The notes beneath the pieces are model-generated. The model searched no databases. It was not told where the DNA came from and saw nothing but the letters and a program-made list of their open reading frames with translations. 64,000 nucleotides of DNA from Petrosia ficiformis (taxonomy: Eukaryota; Porifera; Demospongiae; Haplosclerida; Petrosiidae), in the NCBI GenBank assembly GCA_947044365.1, contig OX345642.1, positions 7,456,776 to 7,520,775 of the forward strand, read 5' to 3'. Below, in pieces: positions 43,472 through 56,548 of the stretch (position 1 is the first letter of the stretch; each line of letters opens with the position of its first letter). Both the position numbers and the translations under genes were made by a program.

Positions 43472-45993
43472 ATGGGTATTCATGGCCTAGCTAAGTTAAT
43501 TGGTGACTATGCTCCTTCTGCTATTAAAGATAATGAGATTAAAAATTATTTTGGTAAGTACTGAAATTAATTACAAGTCACATGACAATATTTCTCCTTT
43601 AGGTCGAAAAGTGGCTATTGATGCATCAATGAGTTTATATCAGTTTCTGATTGCCGTGCGTCAGGAAGGACAAATGCTGACATCAGATACTGGAGAAACT
43701 ACTAGGTATATTATAATACAATGAAATATAATAATGATGTCACACTACATCATATAGTCATTTAATGGGATTCTTTTATCGTACGATTCGCATGGTTGAA
43801 AATGGTATCAAACCGGTGTACGTAGGTCAAATATATAAAATTCATGTGATTATCGTGTGATCTATTAATCAGGTATGTATTTGATGGAAAGCCACCTACA
43901 CTGAAATCAGGAGAAGTATATAACTCAAATATTATATAATTATGATGGGTGGATAATTATTTATATTTATCATTAGTTGGCCAAAAGAGCTGAAAGAAGA
44001 GCTGAGGCTGAGAAAGAACTTACTAAAGCAGAAGAGCAAGGTAAATAAATTTGTTAATGAATGTTAAATTATTTGATGCATAAAAGGTGATATTGAGAAT
44101 GTTGAAAAGTTCCAGAAAAGATTGGTATGTTCTTATGATGTAATATAATGTCATATGATGTCACTACTATATTTACAGGTTAAAGTGACTTCACGACATA
44201 CTGAAGAAGCTAAGAGACTATTGTCATTAATGGGAATACCTTACGTCAATGTATGTACTAATGTTATAAAATAGTACATACTACATACTACTAGTGTATA
44301 TGTTTGGTAATATACTGGTATTAATATAGTGTATTAAAGTTTATTAATGGTGTGTATATGTAAATTTACTGTATTACAGGCTCCATGTGAAGCTGAAGCT
44401 CAATGTGCGGCAATGGTTAAGAGTGGTATAGTATATGCTACAGCTACTGAAGATATGGATGCATTGACATTTGGATCAAATGTATTGTTAAGAAATCTTA
44501 CTGCTAGTGAAGCAAGGTGGATAATTATTAAGAGTTGGTCCCTCAATATATTTCTAATTATTAGAAAACTACCTGTTCGAGAAATTAATCTTGATCGTGT
44601 TTTAACTGATCTACAAATGGACCAGTCTCAAGTAATTAATCAATTGTAATTGTAATTACTATTAATTTATATTCATAGTTTATAGACCTGTGTATATTAA
44701 TGGGATGTGATTACTGTGATTCAATAAGAGGTAGCCATGATAGTATTGCATGTATCTCACATGACTGTCACATGATTATTAACAGGAGTTGGACCGGTGA
44801 AAGCGATTACTTTAATGAAACAACATTCATCAATTGAAAAAATAACTGAAGTTATAACTAAAGAAGCTAAAGTGAGTTAATCAGTACTGTTACAATAATA
44901 ATTATGATTGTGTATTGTATACATGTGTAGTTGTTTAATGTTTATGATTGCTATTTGTTTATGATTGTTGAGTTATTTGTTTATGATTGTTATTTGTTTA
45001 TGATTGTTATTTGTTTATATTGTTTATGATTGTTATTTGTTTATATTGTTTATGATTGTTATTTGTTAATTATTGTTTATGATTGTTATTTGTTTATGAT
45101 TGCTATTTGTTTATATTGTTTATGATTGTTATTTGTTTATATTGTTTATGATTGTTATTTGTTTATTATTGTTATTTGTTTATATTGTTTATGATTGTTA
45201 TTTGTTTATATTGTTTATGATTGTTATTTGTTTATATTTTTTATGATTGTTATTTGTTTATTATTGTTGAGTTATTTGTTTATTATTGTTATTTCTTCAT
45301 TGTTTATGATTGTTATTTGTTTATTATTGTTGAGTTATTTGTTTATTGTTTATGATTGTTATTTGTTTATTATTATTGTTTGTAATTGTTATTATTTTAT
45401 TACTGTATTGTTTATGAATGTTATTTATTATTGTAGAAGTCTTATCAAATTCCTGAAGAATGGCCTTTTCAAGTAAAAATATTAATAGTAGATAGATATT
45501 GTTAACTATCTATTTTTAGGAGGCGAGACATCTATTTGTTGAACCAGAAGTCACTGATCCATCTACAATAGAGGTAATAATAATAATTATCTCTTTAGTG
45601 TAGTATATATTACATTTTTAATCAGTTAAAATGGGGATCACCTGATGAAGAAGGTCTCGTTCAGTTTTTAGTTGAAGAGAAAGGCTTTAAGTTAGTTTTA
45701 TAATTGTGTTTCATTGCCTCATTATAATAATTATTAATATTAGCGAGGATCGAATTAGAAATGGAACAAAAAGATTAATTAAAAGCAAGCAAGGAGCGAC
45801 ACAAGGAAGGATGGATTCCTTCTTTAAACCTGTTCTGTCCCCATCAGTAGAGAATAAAAGAAAGGTAATTAGGATATTATTATGTGTATCTAATTAATTA
45901 TAATTAATATAGTCTAATGCTAGTCACAGTAAAGGACCATTGAGGAAAAAGATTAAACCCACAGCTAGTAGTACGAGAGGTTATAAAAAATGA
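43472..45993 (+). CDS. FEN1: Flap endonuclease 1
   Basis: FEN1 removes 5' flaps in Okazaki fragment maturation and long-patch repair. The start [15 protein letters not shown] keeps the Gly2 needed for the active site. The N region reads [21 protein letters not shown] and [17 protein letters not shown]. The I region gives [17 protein letters not shown] and [12 protein letters not shown], then [18 protein letters not shown], with the metal-binding acidic residues all in place. Near the end [10 protein letters not shown] is the PCNA-binding PIP box, and the basic tail ([18 protein letters not shown]) matches the family. About 13 exons. One intron carries a TTTATGATTGTTATTTG repeat. Length as usual (about 380 residues). 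Confidence 0.97.
44930..45430. repeat. TGTTTATGATTGTTATT minisatellite in a FEN1 intron
   Basis: Irregular repeats of TGTTTATGATTGTTATT and TGTTTATATTGTTTATGATTG fill about 500 bases of one FEN1 intron, mostly T, A and G on the plus strand. Composition and words resemble the LONP2 intron repeat at the left edge. The leucine- and isoleucine-rich open frame across it is an artefact. Confidence 0.85.
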
Positions 45994-46032
45994 TACATTT
46001 AATTAAATCTAAACACACAGTACATATATTAA

Positions 46033-46374
46033 TTAAACATTATGTGTTGATCTAACAATTATAATAAGTACTACTTCACTTAGTAGTCCCAGTAGTCCTC
46101 CAAAGAGATTACCCCATATAATTAACCAACTTAAATGTTTTCTTAACATAACAGCTACAATCTAAAATAACAATTATTATTATTTTTATTATTATTTGTT
46201 ATTATTATGATACCTTGTTAACTTCAGTTGGGTTTAGTCGTGCTAATCTAGGTTCTAGAATACTAATAATCTTTAAAAGAGATTATAATAATAATAATGA
46301 AACAAGTGTTGTTATTAATACCTCTGATTTTAATCCACCATCTGTTATACCTGGTACACGAAGTCTCTCATTAA

Positions 46375-46410
<36 letters not shown>

Positions 46411-48029
46411 TATTACTAATTCAGTTTGTGTTATACTTACTGTTTTTGATATATCTTTAATGAAAGCATCAACATGATTTTTAATAACAGTTTTCAGTTG
46501 ATCAATATTTACTCCCATGTTTACTAGTATATATCCTAATAATATAATATCAGTAATTATATTCATAATGATATCATTAACCTTGTGGACTGGAGATAAG
46601 TTCAGCTATTTTTTTATTAATAACAATTTGAGTGGCTTCTGATTTTAGTAGTGCTTCAAATTGTTGATCTGATAATACTAATAATAATGCCATATAAGGA
46701 ATTCTAATTACATACCTAATTGTAACATGGTCTGAATTTTCTTGTTTTTTCCGGAAAAGAATTCTTTTAATTTTGAGCTATCAAACAGTATATCAAGTAC
46801 AATAGATCTAAGTCCACTGATAATATCATCATAATAGTTCATAATAACTCCACTAATTGAAATAATACAGTCCTTCATTGTAAATAATATTATTATTATA
46901 TAATTACCTGCCATATAAACAGAATATTTTCCTAAACAAGAGCTCAATAAATAACCAGTTTACTATACCACCTGTAAAAAAATAAACTATTATTATACAT
47001 ACACACATTAATATACACACACAATGTATTGTGTGTGTGTTATATGTATACACATAATACACACTAACACATACATAATACACATACACACTAACACATA
47101 CATAATACAATACCAGCACATAATACACACTAACATGTACATAATACAATACCAGCACATAATACACACTAACATGTACATAATACAATACCAGCACATA
47201 ATACACACTAACATGTACATAATACATACCAGCACATATTACATATTTAACATGATTTATAGTTACTTACCAAAAAATCCAAACACTCCAATAGAACGAA
47301 TAACTCTGAATGTGAAACACAATGTCAAATCTTGTTTACATGTAGTATCATTAACAATTGCTTTACTAAAACCACGAGGTCCTTCTTCAACAAAATATAT
47401 TTCAATCAGAACTATACCGATAATCATTACACTCAGAAATATGATATTTGATAATAATCCTTTGTGACAACATGAGCGTCTACAACTTGACTCCTAGATT
47501 ATAAAAATAATAATGATAATAATTTAAATAATTAATAATTACCTTTGCAAGGAGTTTTTGAAATTCAATTTCTTGAGCTTCTTGTGCATCATCATGAGTA
47601 ACAGAAACAAATTCTTCAACGAATGAATCTGTTATGTCATCTGCTTCATAATTAGATGTCACATGACCTGTCGTACAAAACACATGATATGTAGAAATAG
47701 TAAACAATTATAACACACCATCTCTTTCGATATCATGTTGTTCGTTTTTAACAAATGACTCCAGAGCTATAGACCCACTCATACTACCAGGAGTAGTTGG
47801 TTGAGATTGCACTTCAGCAGTACCTCCTACTGGTATGTGCAGTGACTGGACATATTGTACATGTGATCTTAACTGACTATAATTATCATAATATAAACAT
47901 GTAATTACATGTAATACTTCCTAACCTATAGCCTCTTGTGTTTCTTCTACCTCCAGACACTTGCATATTTCTCTTATAGCCACACCCTCTAATCTTTGTA
48001 AAATAATTATCAGTTATTTGTGATGTCAT
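46033..48029 (-). CDS. DUF445-family membrane protein
   Basis: The minus-strand exons begin MTSQITDNYFTKIRG, with a likely cytosolic Ser/Gly-rich N-terminus. A membrane helix follows (SNIIFLSVMIIGIVLIEIYF), then RVIRSIGVFGFFGGIVNWLFIELLF, which fits the DUF445 signature (glycine-rich helix then N-W/L-hydrophobic-LF). A long helical region with ILVNMGVNIDQLKTVIKN comes next, and the C-terminal helix HLSWLIIWGNLFGGLLGLL again fits DUF445 (WxIxWGxxFGxxxG). Function is unknown for the family, which is best known from bacteria. About ten exons with animal-type introns. An upstream in-frame Met at 48086 is possible but a donor lies between. Tail-to-tail with FEN1 (39 bases). Confidence 0.72.
47045..47240. 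repeat. 39-base intronic minisatellite
   Basis: ACCAGCACATAATACACACTA recurs at 47112, 47151 and 47190 with a partial unit at 47228, a 39-base period, preceded by simpler CACACA/TACATA runs. It lies in an intron of the DUF445 gene. Confidence 0.85.
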
Positions 48030-48189
48030 CGTATCTTCAAGGGCAGGGCATCTATACCTGTTTGTAATCCTCTCTCTATCTCTCACGTTCCATCATCAGT
48101 ATAGAAGAGTAGATCACACTGTTAAGTGAGTATTATTATATGTTATATTCATTCGTGATTGATATGTATTAATTATAAATGATCTAGAA
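48030..48189. promoter_or_regulatory. Bidirectional spacer DUF445 gene / G-alpha-s
   Basis: This 160-base divergent spacer holds, on the plus side, a 5' untranslated intron: donor GTGAGT at about 48126 and acceptor CTAG at 48184-48187, two bases before the start of the G-alpha gene. Confidence 0.45.
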
Positions 48190-50867
48190 ATGAATTGTTT
48201 TGGTGGTGCATTAACTGATGAAGAAAGAGCTCAGAATGAAGCCAGTAGACAGATTGATCAACAGTTGCGTAAAGAGAAAGTTGATTATAAATCAACACAT
48301 CGTTTATTATTATTGGGTAAATAATTATATATTTATATTATGTGTGTGTGTGTTTATTATATTGTATTGTGTCTATAGGTGCTGGCGAGTCTGGTAAAAC
48401 TACTGTAGTGAAACAAATGAAGATATTACATAAAGATGGATTTTCTAATGAGTGAGTTTATATAATACACTAAATAATGTATTATAATAATGATCATAGA
48501 GAAAGGCTACAAAATGTTGCTGACATTCGTAATAATATAAGAGAAATTATGCAGGTATGTTTGTAATGACAGTATATAAATACTTTTTGATATTATCACA
48601 TCACTTTGCAGACTGTAACATCACATATGGAATCATTAGTTCCATCTATTCCTTTTGCTGATCCATCTAATATTGAACGATTACAATTCATTCAACAAAA
48701 TATATTCTCACTTCCAGAATATGAAACTAATTTTCCACCAGTCAGTTACTTAATACTGTAATGTTTGTGTTTACCATATATGGTAATTGCCTACATGAAT
48801 ATGCTTATGTTATTATATTTAGTATCGCTATGTGTCTACACAATACGCTATATTTAGTATGTATGTATTTAGTATGTATGTATATCAATATGTTATATTT
48901 AGTATGTATGTATTTAGTATGTATGTATATCAATATGTTATATGTAGTATTTAGTATGTATGTATATCAATAGGAAGTATGTATATCAATAGGCTATTTG
49001 GTATGTATGTATATCAACAGGTTATATTTAGTATGTATATCAATAGGCTATATTTAGTATGTCAATAGGTTATATTTTTATGTGTCTATTAACACAATGC
49101 TTTGTTAATTATATTGAAAGTGGTCTATCAATAACCTGTTACTATATTTAGAATGTGGTCTAAGGTATATTAATAGGCTTTGTTACTATATTTAGAATGT
49201 GGTCTAAGGTATATTAACTGGCTTTGTTACTATATTTAGAATGTGGTCAAAGGTATATTAATAGGCTTTGTTACTATATTTAGAATGTGGTCTAAGGTAT
49301 ATTAATAGGCTTTGTTACTATATTTAGAATGTGGTCTATGGTATATTATTGTTACTATATTTAGAACATGGTCTATGGTATATTATTGTTACTATATTTA
49401 GAACATGGTCTATGGTATATTATTGTTACTATATTTAGAACATGCTCTATGGTATAATTAATTATTAAGCTTTTGTTGTTGTTTATAATAAATATTGTAC
49501 TATACTTATTGTATAATTATTATATACATGTATATACTATTTATATATATAATTATACTGTTTATTATGTATTATTTATATTATATTTGTATAATACTAT
49601 TTACTATTGTAATTACATATTTGTATTGATGAAGTGTTGTAAAGTAATATATCATATTATTATAGGAGTTTTATGAACATTGTGAAGTTTTATGGCAAGA
49701 TGATGGTGTCAAAGAATGCTATCAACGTTCTAATGAGTATCAACTTATTGATTGTGCGGCATAGTAAGTTAATTATATTATTATTATAATTAATTTATAC
49801 TTTTTAACTTCCTTATTAGTTTTATGGAGCCCAATAAACTTCGTGAAGTTGCTAATCCCGAATACCTTCCTTCAGATCCAGTTAGACTCACACGTAATAT
49901 AATAATAATAATTATTATTAATTCTTAGGATATTTTAAGAGCAAGAAGAATGACTAAGGGTATCTATGAAACGAGATTCATAGTGGATAAAGTTAATTTC
50001 TAGTCGGTATAATTAAATTGTGTGATATTATTAATAATGATTGTTTATTTAATAGTATGTTTGATGTTGGAGGACAAAGAGTAGAACGTAGTAAATGGAT
50101 ACAGTGTTTTAATGGTCTGTTATTAATGATAATAATTATATAATAATAATATTATCTAATATATTAGATGTAACTGCTATCATATATATAGTAGCATGTA
50201 GCAGTTTTAATATGGTTGTCAGAGAAGATGGTGTGACAGTAAGCTATGACTATTGATGACTCAATATGATGTGTCATAATGTTATCATTTATTAGAATCG
50301 ACTCAAAGAATCTCTTGGATTGTTTGAACAAATCTGGAACAACAGGTGACTGTTTGTCTGTCTGTGTAGCTCTATTTATGTACATATATATGTATATCTA
50401 AAAGGTGGTTACGGACAGTATCTATGATTCTTTTTTTGAACAAAATGGATATTTTGAAGAGTAAAGTTGAAGCTAATAAATTCAAGATTGAAGATTATTT
50501 TCCTGAATTCATGGCCTATAAACCTCCACCTCTGGAAGGAGCTGGTAATTATCATTATTATTATTTAATTATTATAAAATTATAATTTAAAATTTACAGA
50601 GAAGAGAGACGTTGGTGACACTGAGGCAGTGGTGAAAGCTAAATTTTTCTTTCGAGATCTGTTCTTGGTGAGTATAAGTTGAATATAATCTCATGTTGAT
50701 TAAAAGAACCTCCTTTTCAGCGTGTTAGCCGTAAGTCACATGATGGGAGACATTATTGTTATCCGCATTTTACAACAGCTGTTGATACTGAAAATATCAG
50801 GAGAGTTTTTGATTCTTGTCGTGATATTATTCAACGAATGCATCTACAAAGATATGAATTACTATAG
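48190..50867 (+). CDS. GNAS: Heterotrimeric G protein alpha subunit, Gs class
   Basis: This GTPase couples seven-helix receptors to adenylyl cyclase. The start is [18 protein letters not shown], with Cys3 available for palmitoylation but Asn at position 2. The P-loop is [19 protein letters not shown], with Thr where Ser is usual. Switch I is [13 protein letters not shown], with the arginine modified by cholera toxin in Gs. Switch II is [17 protein letters not shown]. The guanine-specificity motif is FLNKMDIL. The end [22 protein letters not shown] has the Gs-type C-terminus YELL. In the guanine-ring loop the usual TCAVDT reads TTAVDT. About 12 exons. The intron at 48741-49665 is filled with short repeats. 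Confidence 0.95.
48820..49460. repeat. Intronic minisatellites in the G-alpha-s gene
   Basis: Two linked arrays are present. The first repeats GTATGTATTTAGTATGTATG with ATATCAATATGTTATAT. The second (about 49130-49460) repeats GTGGTCTAAGGTATATTAAT with AGGCTTTGTTACTATATTT at a 44-base spacing, and then a shortened form with GGTCTATGGTATATTATTG. Confidence 0.85.
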
Positions 50868-51042
50868 TACTATAGTTACAATAGTCCCCATTAAGATAAT
50901 TTACATGACATGTTATGTGACATTAATAATAATAATAATAAACAATGAATTATTTATGAGTAGTCTGTGGTTAATTAATTATTATTATTGTTATTGTTAA
51001 TTATCATGTTTAACATTCTTTTAAATACGCGTGTAATATAAA

Positions 51043-51876
51043 ATGGAGGATGGTTTTGTGTCTGTTGGGTCAGCTTTTCAAACATTAGAAACAGATGAAG
51101 ATATTGTCAAAGCAAAAGAAAAGAAAGAGAAGGAATTTTATGTGTTTGACAAACAAGGGAGAAGAAGGTTTCATGGTGCATTTACTGGAGGGTTTTCAGC
51201 TGGGTATTATAATACTGTTGGAACAAAGGAAGGTATTTATCACAATATTGTAAAATTTAATTAAATATATCTTCATTATCAGGATGGAGTCCTGCTCCAT
51301 TTGTGTCTTCAAGAGGACAAACAACCTCAACAGCGCAACAAAAACCAGAAGATTTTATGGATGAAGAGGTTAATTAATTATCATATATCATCAGAAGTCC
51401 ATTGTATTATTTTTTTATAGTAGGATTTTGATATGTTCGGTATTGCTCCGCACAAAATATCAACGAGTGATAAATTCACTCAAGAGAAGCAATCACAAGT
51501 TGTGAGAAAAAGACCTGCTGTGATACCTGGAGATCCACCTCTTCAATCTTTAATAGTACCAGCTAAAAATACTATTGGAGCTAAACTATTAAAGTCTATG
51601 GGCTGGAAAGAAGGTCATGGTACAGGACCATTGACAAGCAAGACAGGTATATAAGTGTATATAATTATTATCAAAATGTATTGAACTCAATCATTAGTTT
51701 ATGGATGTCATCTACCAGAAGATGAAAAGGAACATCTCTTTGCTCCAAGGAATACTTCATCATGGGTTTACAAAGGGAAAGATAATTTACATGGTATTGA
51801 TTACTATGGGATGACTCAGGAATGCTTCAGTTCAGAACAATATAATAAAGGTATTTATGGAATGTCTGGACAGGTA

Positions 51877-51916
<40 letters not shown>

Positions 51917-53371
51917 TTACCCTCATTATTATTAGGCATTTGGTGTTGGTGCACTTGAGGAAGAGGATGATGATTTATATTCTCAAGAGAGCATATCCTC
52001 GTATCATATCTCTTTAGCTACCGATAATGAATTAACATCAACTCATAAATTTGGTTGGACTGGTGACTCTAGATCTGGTTAGTGATAGTACATTATAATT
52101 ATATAATTTATTATAATTATTAAGAATCGTGGAGCTTATCAAGTTTTGTAAAGAGTTCTACTAAACAAAGGTACTCAAAGGTAATATTATTAATTCATTA
52201 GTGAATTATATTAATAAGTTATTATAATTATTAGACATATCTTCCTCTTGCTGTTCCTAAGGAGTTTGTACCAGTACACAAATTTAATAGTACGAATATT
52301 GTTATAAGTTAGTATATAATAATTACAATAAATTATAATTATTATTATAATTATAGTAGATGAAAAACCAACATCATCAGCGAGTGAACGAGCTTGTGTT
52401 ACAGGTAATTCATTATTATATTTATTATAAATGTATTAATATTATTTATAAAGGAGAGATTAGATCGGTGTTTGATCTCATTACACCACATGACAAGGAG
52501 AGACTGGAGAAAATAAAAAGGTAATAATTGTACATTAATAATAAATATTATTATATTATTTTAGAAGCAAAGAGAATACCAACGCTGTAACCTCTTCTAG
52601 TACCATCTCTTCGAGTAAAGATCATAAATTATTTTCTTTTGAAAGTAAATATCACCCTTATGTAATTAATATTATTAATAGTTGTATATTTTAGATTATA
52701 AACCATTTTCACACGATCCTTCTAAACAATTAAGATATGAATCGTATATTAAAGGATCCATTGGTACATATATACTATATATTATATTAATAATTATTAG
52801 AACATGTTTCTGTAAACAGGAGATCCAAAACAACTCACTGAATGGGAGAAACAAAGGGAATTAGAAGAATTTCATAAAATGTCACGTATATATACACCTC
52901 TTACTAATACATCGTTATCTGATAAATTTACTCATGGTAGAGATAATATTGAACAGGTAATAACATGAGTATATGTAGTATAACACATTTAATATATAAT
53001 GTGTATTAGGATACTGTTAGTGATGATACTAGTGCTGCTGGAATGGACATGTTTGGTATCATGACAAGACAAATATCACAATGGCATCCTCACCGAATGT
53101 TATGTAGAAGATTTAATATTCCCAATCCTTATCCACAGTTAGCAATCCAATATTATACTAATGAATGATGTATACTTATTATAATAATAGTTCTGATGTG
53201 GTTGGTATACCAAAAGAGCAGATAAGAAGACAACCAATGGAATTTGATACCCCCAGACATACTATAGCTCAAAGTGTAGAGGAGGAGAAGATATCATCAG
53301 AAATTAATGAATGTGAAGTTACCATGGAAACACAAAATGAGCCGGAAAAGGTGTGTATCTAACATGTAATA

Positions 53372-53419
<48 letters not shown>

Positions 53420-55366
53420 CCTGTCAGGGATATCTTGTTGGAAGGGACAGTAATTAGTGAAGCCAAGCAAGCCTAAGACTTCATGAAAACACTGCCCCAT
53501 CTAGAATTATATATAATTTTATATAAATATTTATTCCTGCAATTGTTTCAAAACATTTGCTAAAGTTAGATAATAATGTCCTTGTTCTCTTTATAAAGTG
53601 GTTTGGTTCAATAATATTATCTCTTAGAACCGTGAGTAGTTTAGTGTACTCTCGAAATTCACTTTGAACCATGAACTATAGCCTTGGTACATATTTTTTG
53701 ACTGGAAAAAACATTTTTCCGAAACTGTTCCTAGAGTTACATAATGATGTCCGTATTCTCTTTATAAAGTGGTTTGGTTCAATAATATTATCTGTTAGAA
53801 CCGTGAGTAGTTTAGTGTTCTCTCGAAATTCACTTTGAACCATGAACTATAGCCTTGGTACATATTTTTTGACTGGAAAAAACATTTTTCCGAAACTGTT
53901 CCTAGAGTTACATAATGATATCCTTGTTATGTTTCTGCAGTATTTTTGATCAAAAATGTTGTTTGTAGGAACCGTGAGCATTTTAGTATTCTTTCGAAAT
54001 TCACTTTGAACCATGAACTATAGCCTTGGTACATATTTTTTGACTGGTAAAGACATTTTCCCGAAACTGTTCCTAGAGTTACATAATAATGTCCTTGTTT
54101 TAATTCTGCAGTATTTTTGGTCAAAAATGTTGTTTGTAGGAACCGTGAGTATTTTAGTATTCTCTCGAAATTCACTTTGAACCATGAACTATAGCCTTGG
54201 TACATATTTTTTGACTGGAAAAAACATTTTTCCGAAACTGTTCCTAGAGTTACATAATGATGTCCTTGTTATGTTGTTTGTAGGAACCGTGAGCATTTTA
54301 GTATTCTTTCGAAATTCACTTTGAACCATGAACTATAGCCTTGGTACATATTTTTTGACCAGAAAAAACATTTTTCCGAAACTGTTCCTAGAGTTACATA
54401 ATGATATCCTTGTTATGTTTCTGCAGTATTTTTGATCAAAAATGTTGTTTGTAGGAACCGTGAGTATTTTAGTATTCTCTCGAAATTGACTTTGAACCAT
54501 GAACTATAGCCTTGGTACATATTTTTTGACTGGAAAAAACATTTTTCCGAAACTGTTCCTAGAGTTACATAATGATGTCCTTGTTTCAATTCTGCAGTAT
54601 TTTTGATCAAAAATGTTGTTTGTAGGAACCGTAAGTATTTTAGTATTCTCTCGAAATTCACTTTGAACCATGAACTATAGCCTTGGTACATATTTTTGAC
54701 TGGAAAAAACATTTTCCTAAAACTGTTCCTAGAGTTACATAATGATATCCTTGTTTCAATTCTGCAGTATTTTTGATCAAAAATGTTGTTTGTAGGAACC
54801 GTGAGTATTTGCAAATAAATTTTTTCAGATTATGCCAAAGCATATTTACATAATGTAATCATACAGTCAGTAGTAACTATGGTAAGTTAGTAACATACTC
54901 TATATATTTTTTCTATAGAGTGCCAATGAAGAAACTGAAGAAGAAATACTAAAACCTTCACTAACTTTGTTAAAATCAATATTTGCTGAAACGTCAAGTG
55001 ATTCTGAACCAGAGGAAATTAGTATTGTAAAAGAGTCAACAAGACAATGGCGGGATCTTTCAGAAATACAGCATAAACCAATACCTGTAGAATTACTACA
55101 AGTTAGTGTATACAACTGAACATGTATTTACTATACTGTTAGTCTTCACAGTTAATTCCTGTTACATCTCAAGAGAAACATTGTGAAATATTTGGACCTA
55201 TTCTACCAGTTGAAGAAATCAAAACATCAAACAGTTATGAAGTATGTTTCATATGTTATCTTTTAATTAATTTATAATTGTCTTATTTGTCTTGCAGATA
55301 ACAAGAAAACATCATAAACATCATAAACATCATAAACATCATAAACATCATAAATCAAAACATTAA
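51043..55366 (+). CDS. GPATCH1: G-patch domain protein 1
   Basis: GPATCH1 is a spliceosome-associated protein found in C-type complexes. The N-terminus [20 protein letters not shown] and [23 protein letters not shown] is the conserved DUF1604 block, followed by FVSSRGQ and [12 protein letters not shown]. The G-patch itself is [22 protein letters not shown]. Later parts include [36 protein letters not shown], and [27 protein letters not shown]. The C-terminus ends in tandem HHK units ([19 protein letters not shown]). About 17 exons. The intron from 53353 to about 54918 is the longest and holds a TA microsatellite (53374-53414) and seven 171-base satellite units. Confidence 0.92.
53530..54810. 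repeat. 171-base satellite array in a GPATCH1 intron
   Basis: GAACCATGAACTATAG recurs at 53666, 53837, 54008, 54179, 54323, 54494 and 54665. All steps are 171 bases except one of 144, where a unit has lost 27 bases. Two 5' units have the AATAATATTATCTGTTAGAA middle; the later ones have TTTTTGATCAAAAATGTTG. The sequence is very close to the array in the CDT1 intron 22 kb away. Minus-strand frames of 57 residues per unit stay open in part of the array. Confidence 0.95.
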
Positions 55367-55412
55367 TAATTTTAATAATAACAATGGGTGTGGTCATGGG
55401 CATTAATTAGAA

Positions 55413-56535
55413 ATGTCACTTTTGGATAGTGAAGGGAAGTCTGATGCCTATCTAGCTGGTAGGAAATCACCTTTAGCTTTGATTAAAGAAGAAGTAACAA
55501 CAACATATGGAAACTTCTTCCAGGAGTCTATTCTACTAGCAGAATAGTATGTACATTATCTTATATATATATAATTATATATACATAATTATTTGTATAT
55601 ATAGTGCACAGATACTGAAGAATCCTGTTGAGGGAGTATATGTTTTACCTTCACCAATATCACCTTTAAGTAAGGAATATATTAATAGTGTACAATTATA
55701 ATTAATGTATTATATATAGTGTGGTATGGACTATTGTTTGTTAGAAGTGGTCTGTATTCTGGAGCTATATTCAAATTTACTATATCAATACCAATAAATT
55801 ATCCTAATGGTGGCTGTCCAGTTAGTATTACTATAATTATTATATATGTATGGTTATTATATATACATACAGAGAATAGATTTTCAAGCTGATGTTTATC
55901 ATCCATTAATTAATTTAGAAACAGGAGAACTTGAAACTAAATCGAGATTTCAGAGATGGAGGTATTATTTAAGTTTTTCTATGATGTCATGTAATATATC
56001 ATGTGAATTAACTTTGTAGACGAGACGTTAATTATATTCATGAGTTGTTAAGTTATGCTAATTCAATATTTCTAACTATCAATACTAGAAACAGTTTAAA
56101 CAGGGAAGCTGCAAATTTGTGAGACCTGTACAGTCACTGTTATCTTAGATTAAGGTCTATTTTAAAATAGATATGAAGAAAATAAAGAAGTATTCAGAAG
56201 AAAAGTTAAAGAAAGTATTGAAATTTGTGAACAAGCTTCTCTTCAAGTAGATCCTAATGATCCTCATTCATTACCGTAATTAATTAGTAATTATTATTAT
56301 AAGTATAATTATGATAGTGTATGTAGGATTAGTGAATGGCATAAAGAGGTTATGAGAGCTGCAAGAAAACACATATTTGAACCAGAAGTAAGAAATTAAT
56401 AATTAGTGCATTATAATTATATTCAATATTCAGTTTACAGGAGATGAAGTGATGACATCATCAGGATTACCACATGGATTATCATGGGTTAAAAAAGATA
56501 CATTTAAATCATTCAGTAAACAGGATACAAGCTAA
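55413..56535 (+). CDS. AKTIP: AKT-interacting protein (FTS), inactive E2 variant
   Basis: AKTIP is a ubiquitin-E2 variant that works with Hook proteins and FHIP in vesicle tethering to dynein. The sequence reads MSLLDSEGKSDAYLAG, TYGNFFQESILLAEYAQILKNPVEGVYVLPSP, LMWYGLLFVRSGLYSGAIFKF, then NYPNGGCPRIDFQADVYHPLIN and RWRRDVNYIHELL. The stretch after the HP motif, where active E2s have their cysteine, has none, as expected for this family. About seven exons; the C-terminal part is helical (EWHKEVMRAARKHIFEPE). Begins 46 bases after GPATCH1 and ends 13 bases from the stop of the phosphatase on the other strand. Confidence 0.92.
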
Positions 56536-56548
56536 ATATATATAATTA

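Noticed and set aside
47008..47467. Tyr/Val/Cys- and Ile/His-rich frames in the DUF445 gene
   Set aside because: They are translations of a 39-base intronic repeat and of antisense exon sequence.
53927..54814. Minus-strand frames with a 57-residue repeated peptide in the GPATCH1 intron
   Set aside because: The satellite unit is 171 bases, so any frame open in one unit stays open in the next; the frame is not open in the CDT1 array, the unit composition is not protein-like, and it lies in an intron antisense to the host gene.
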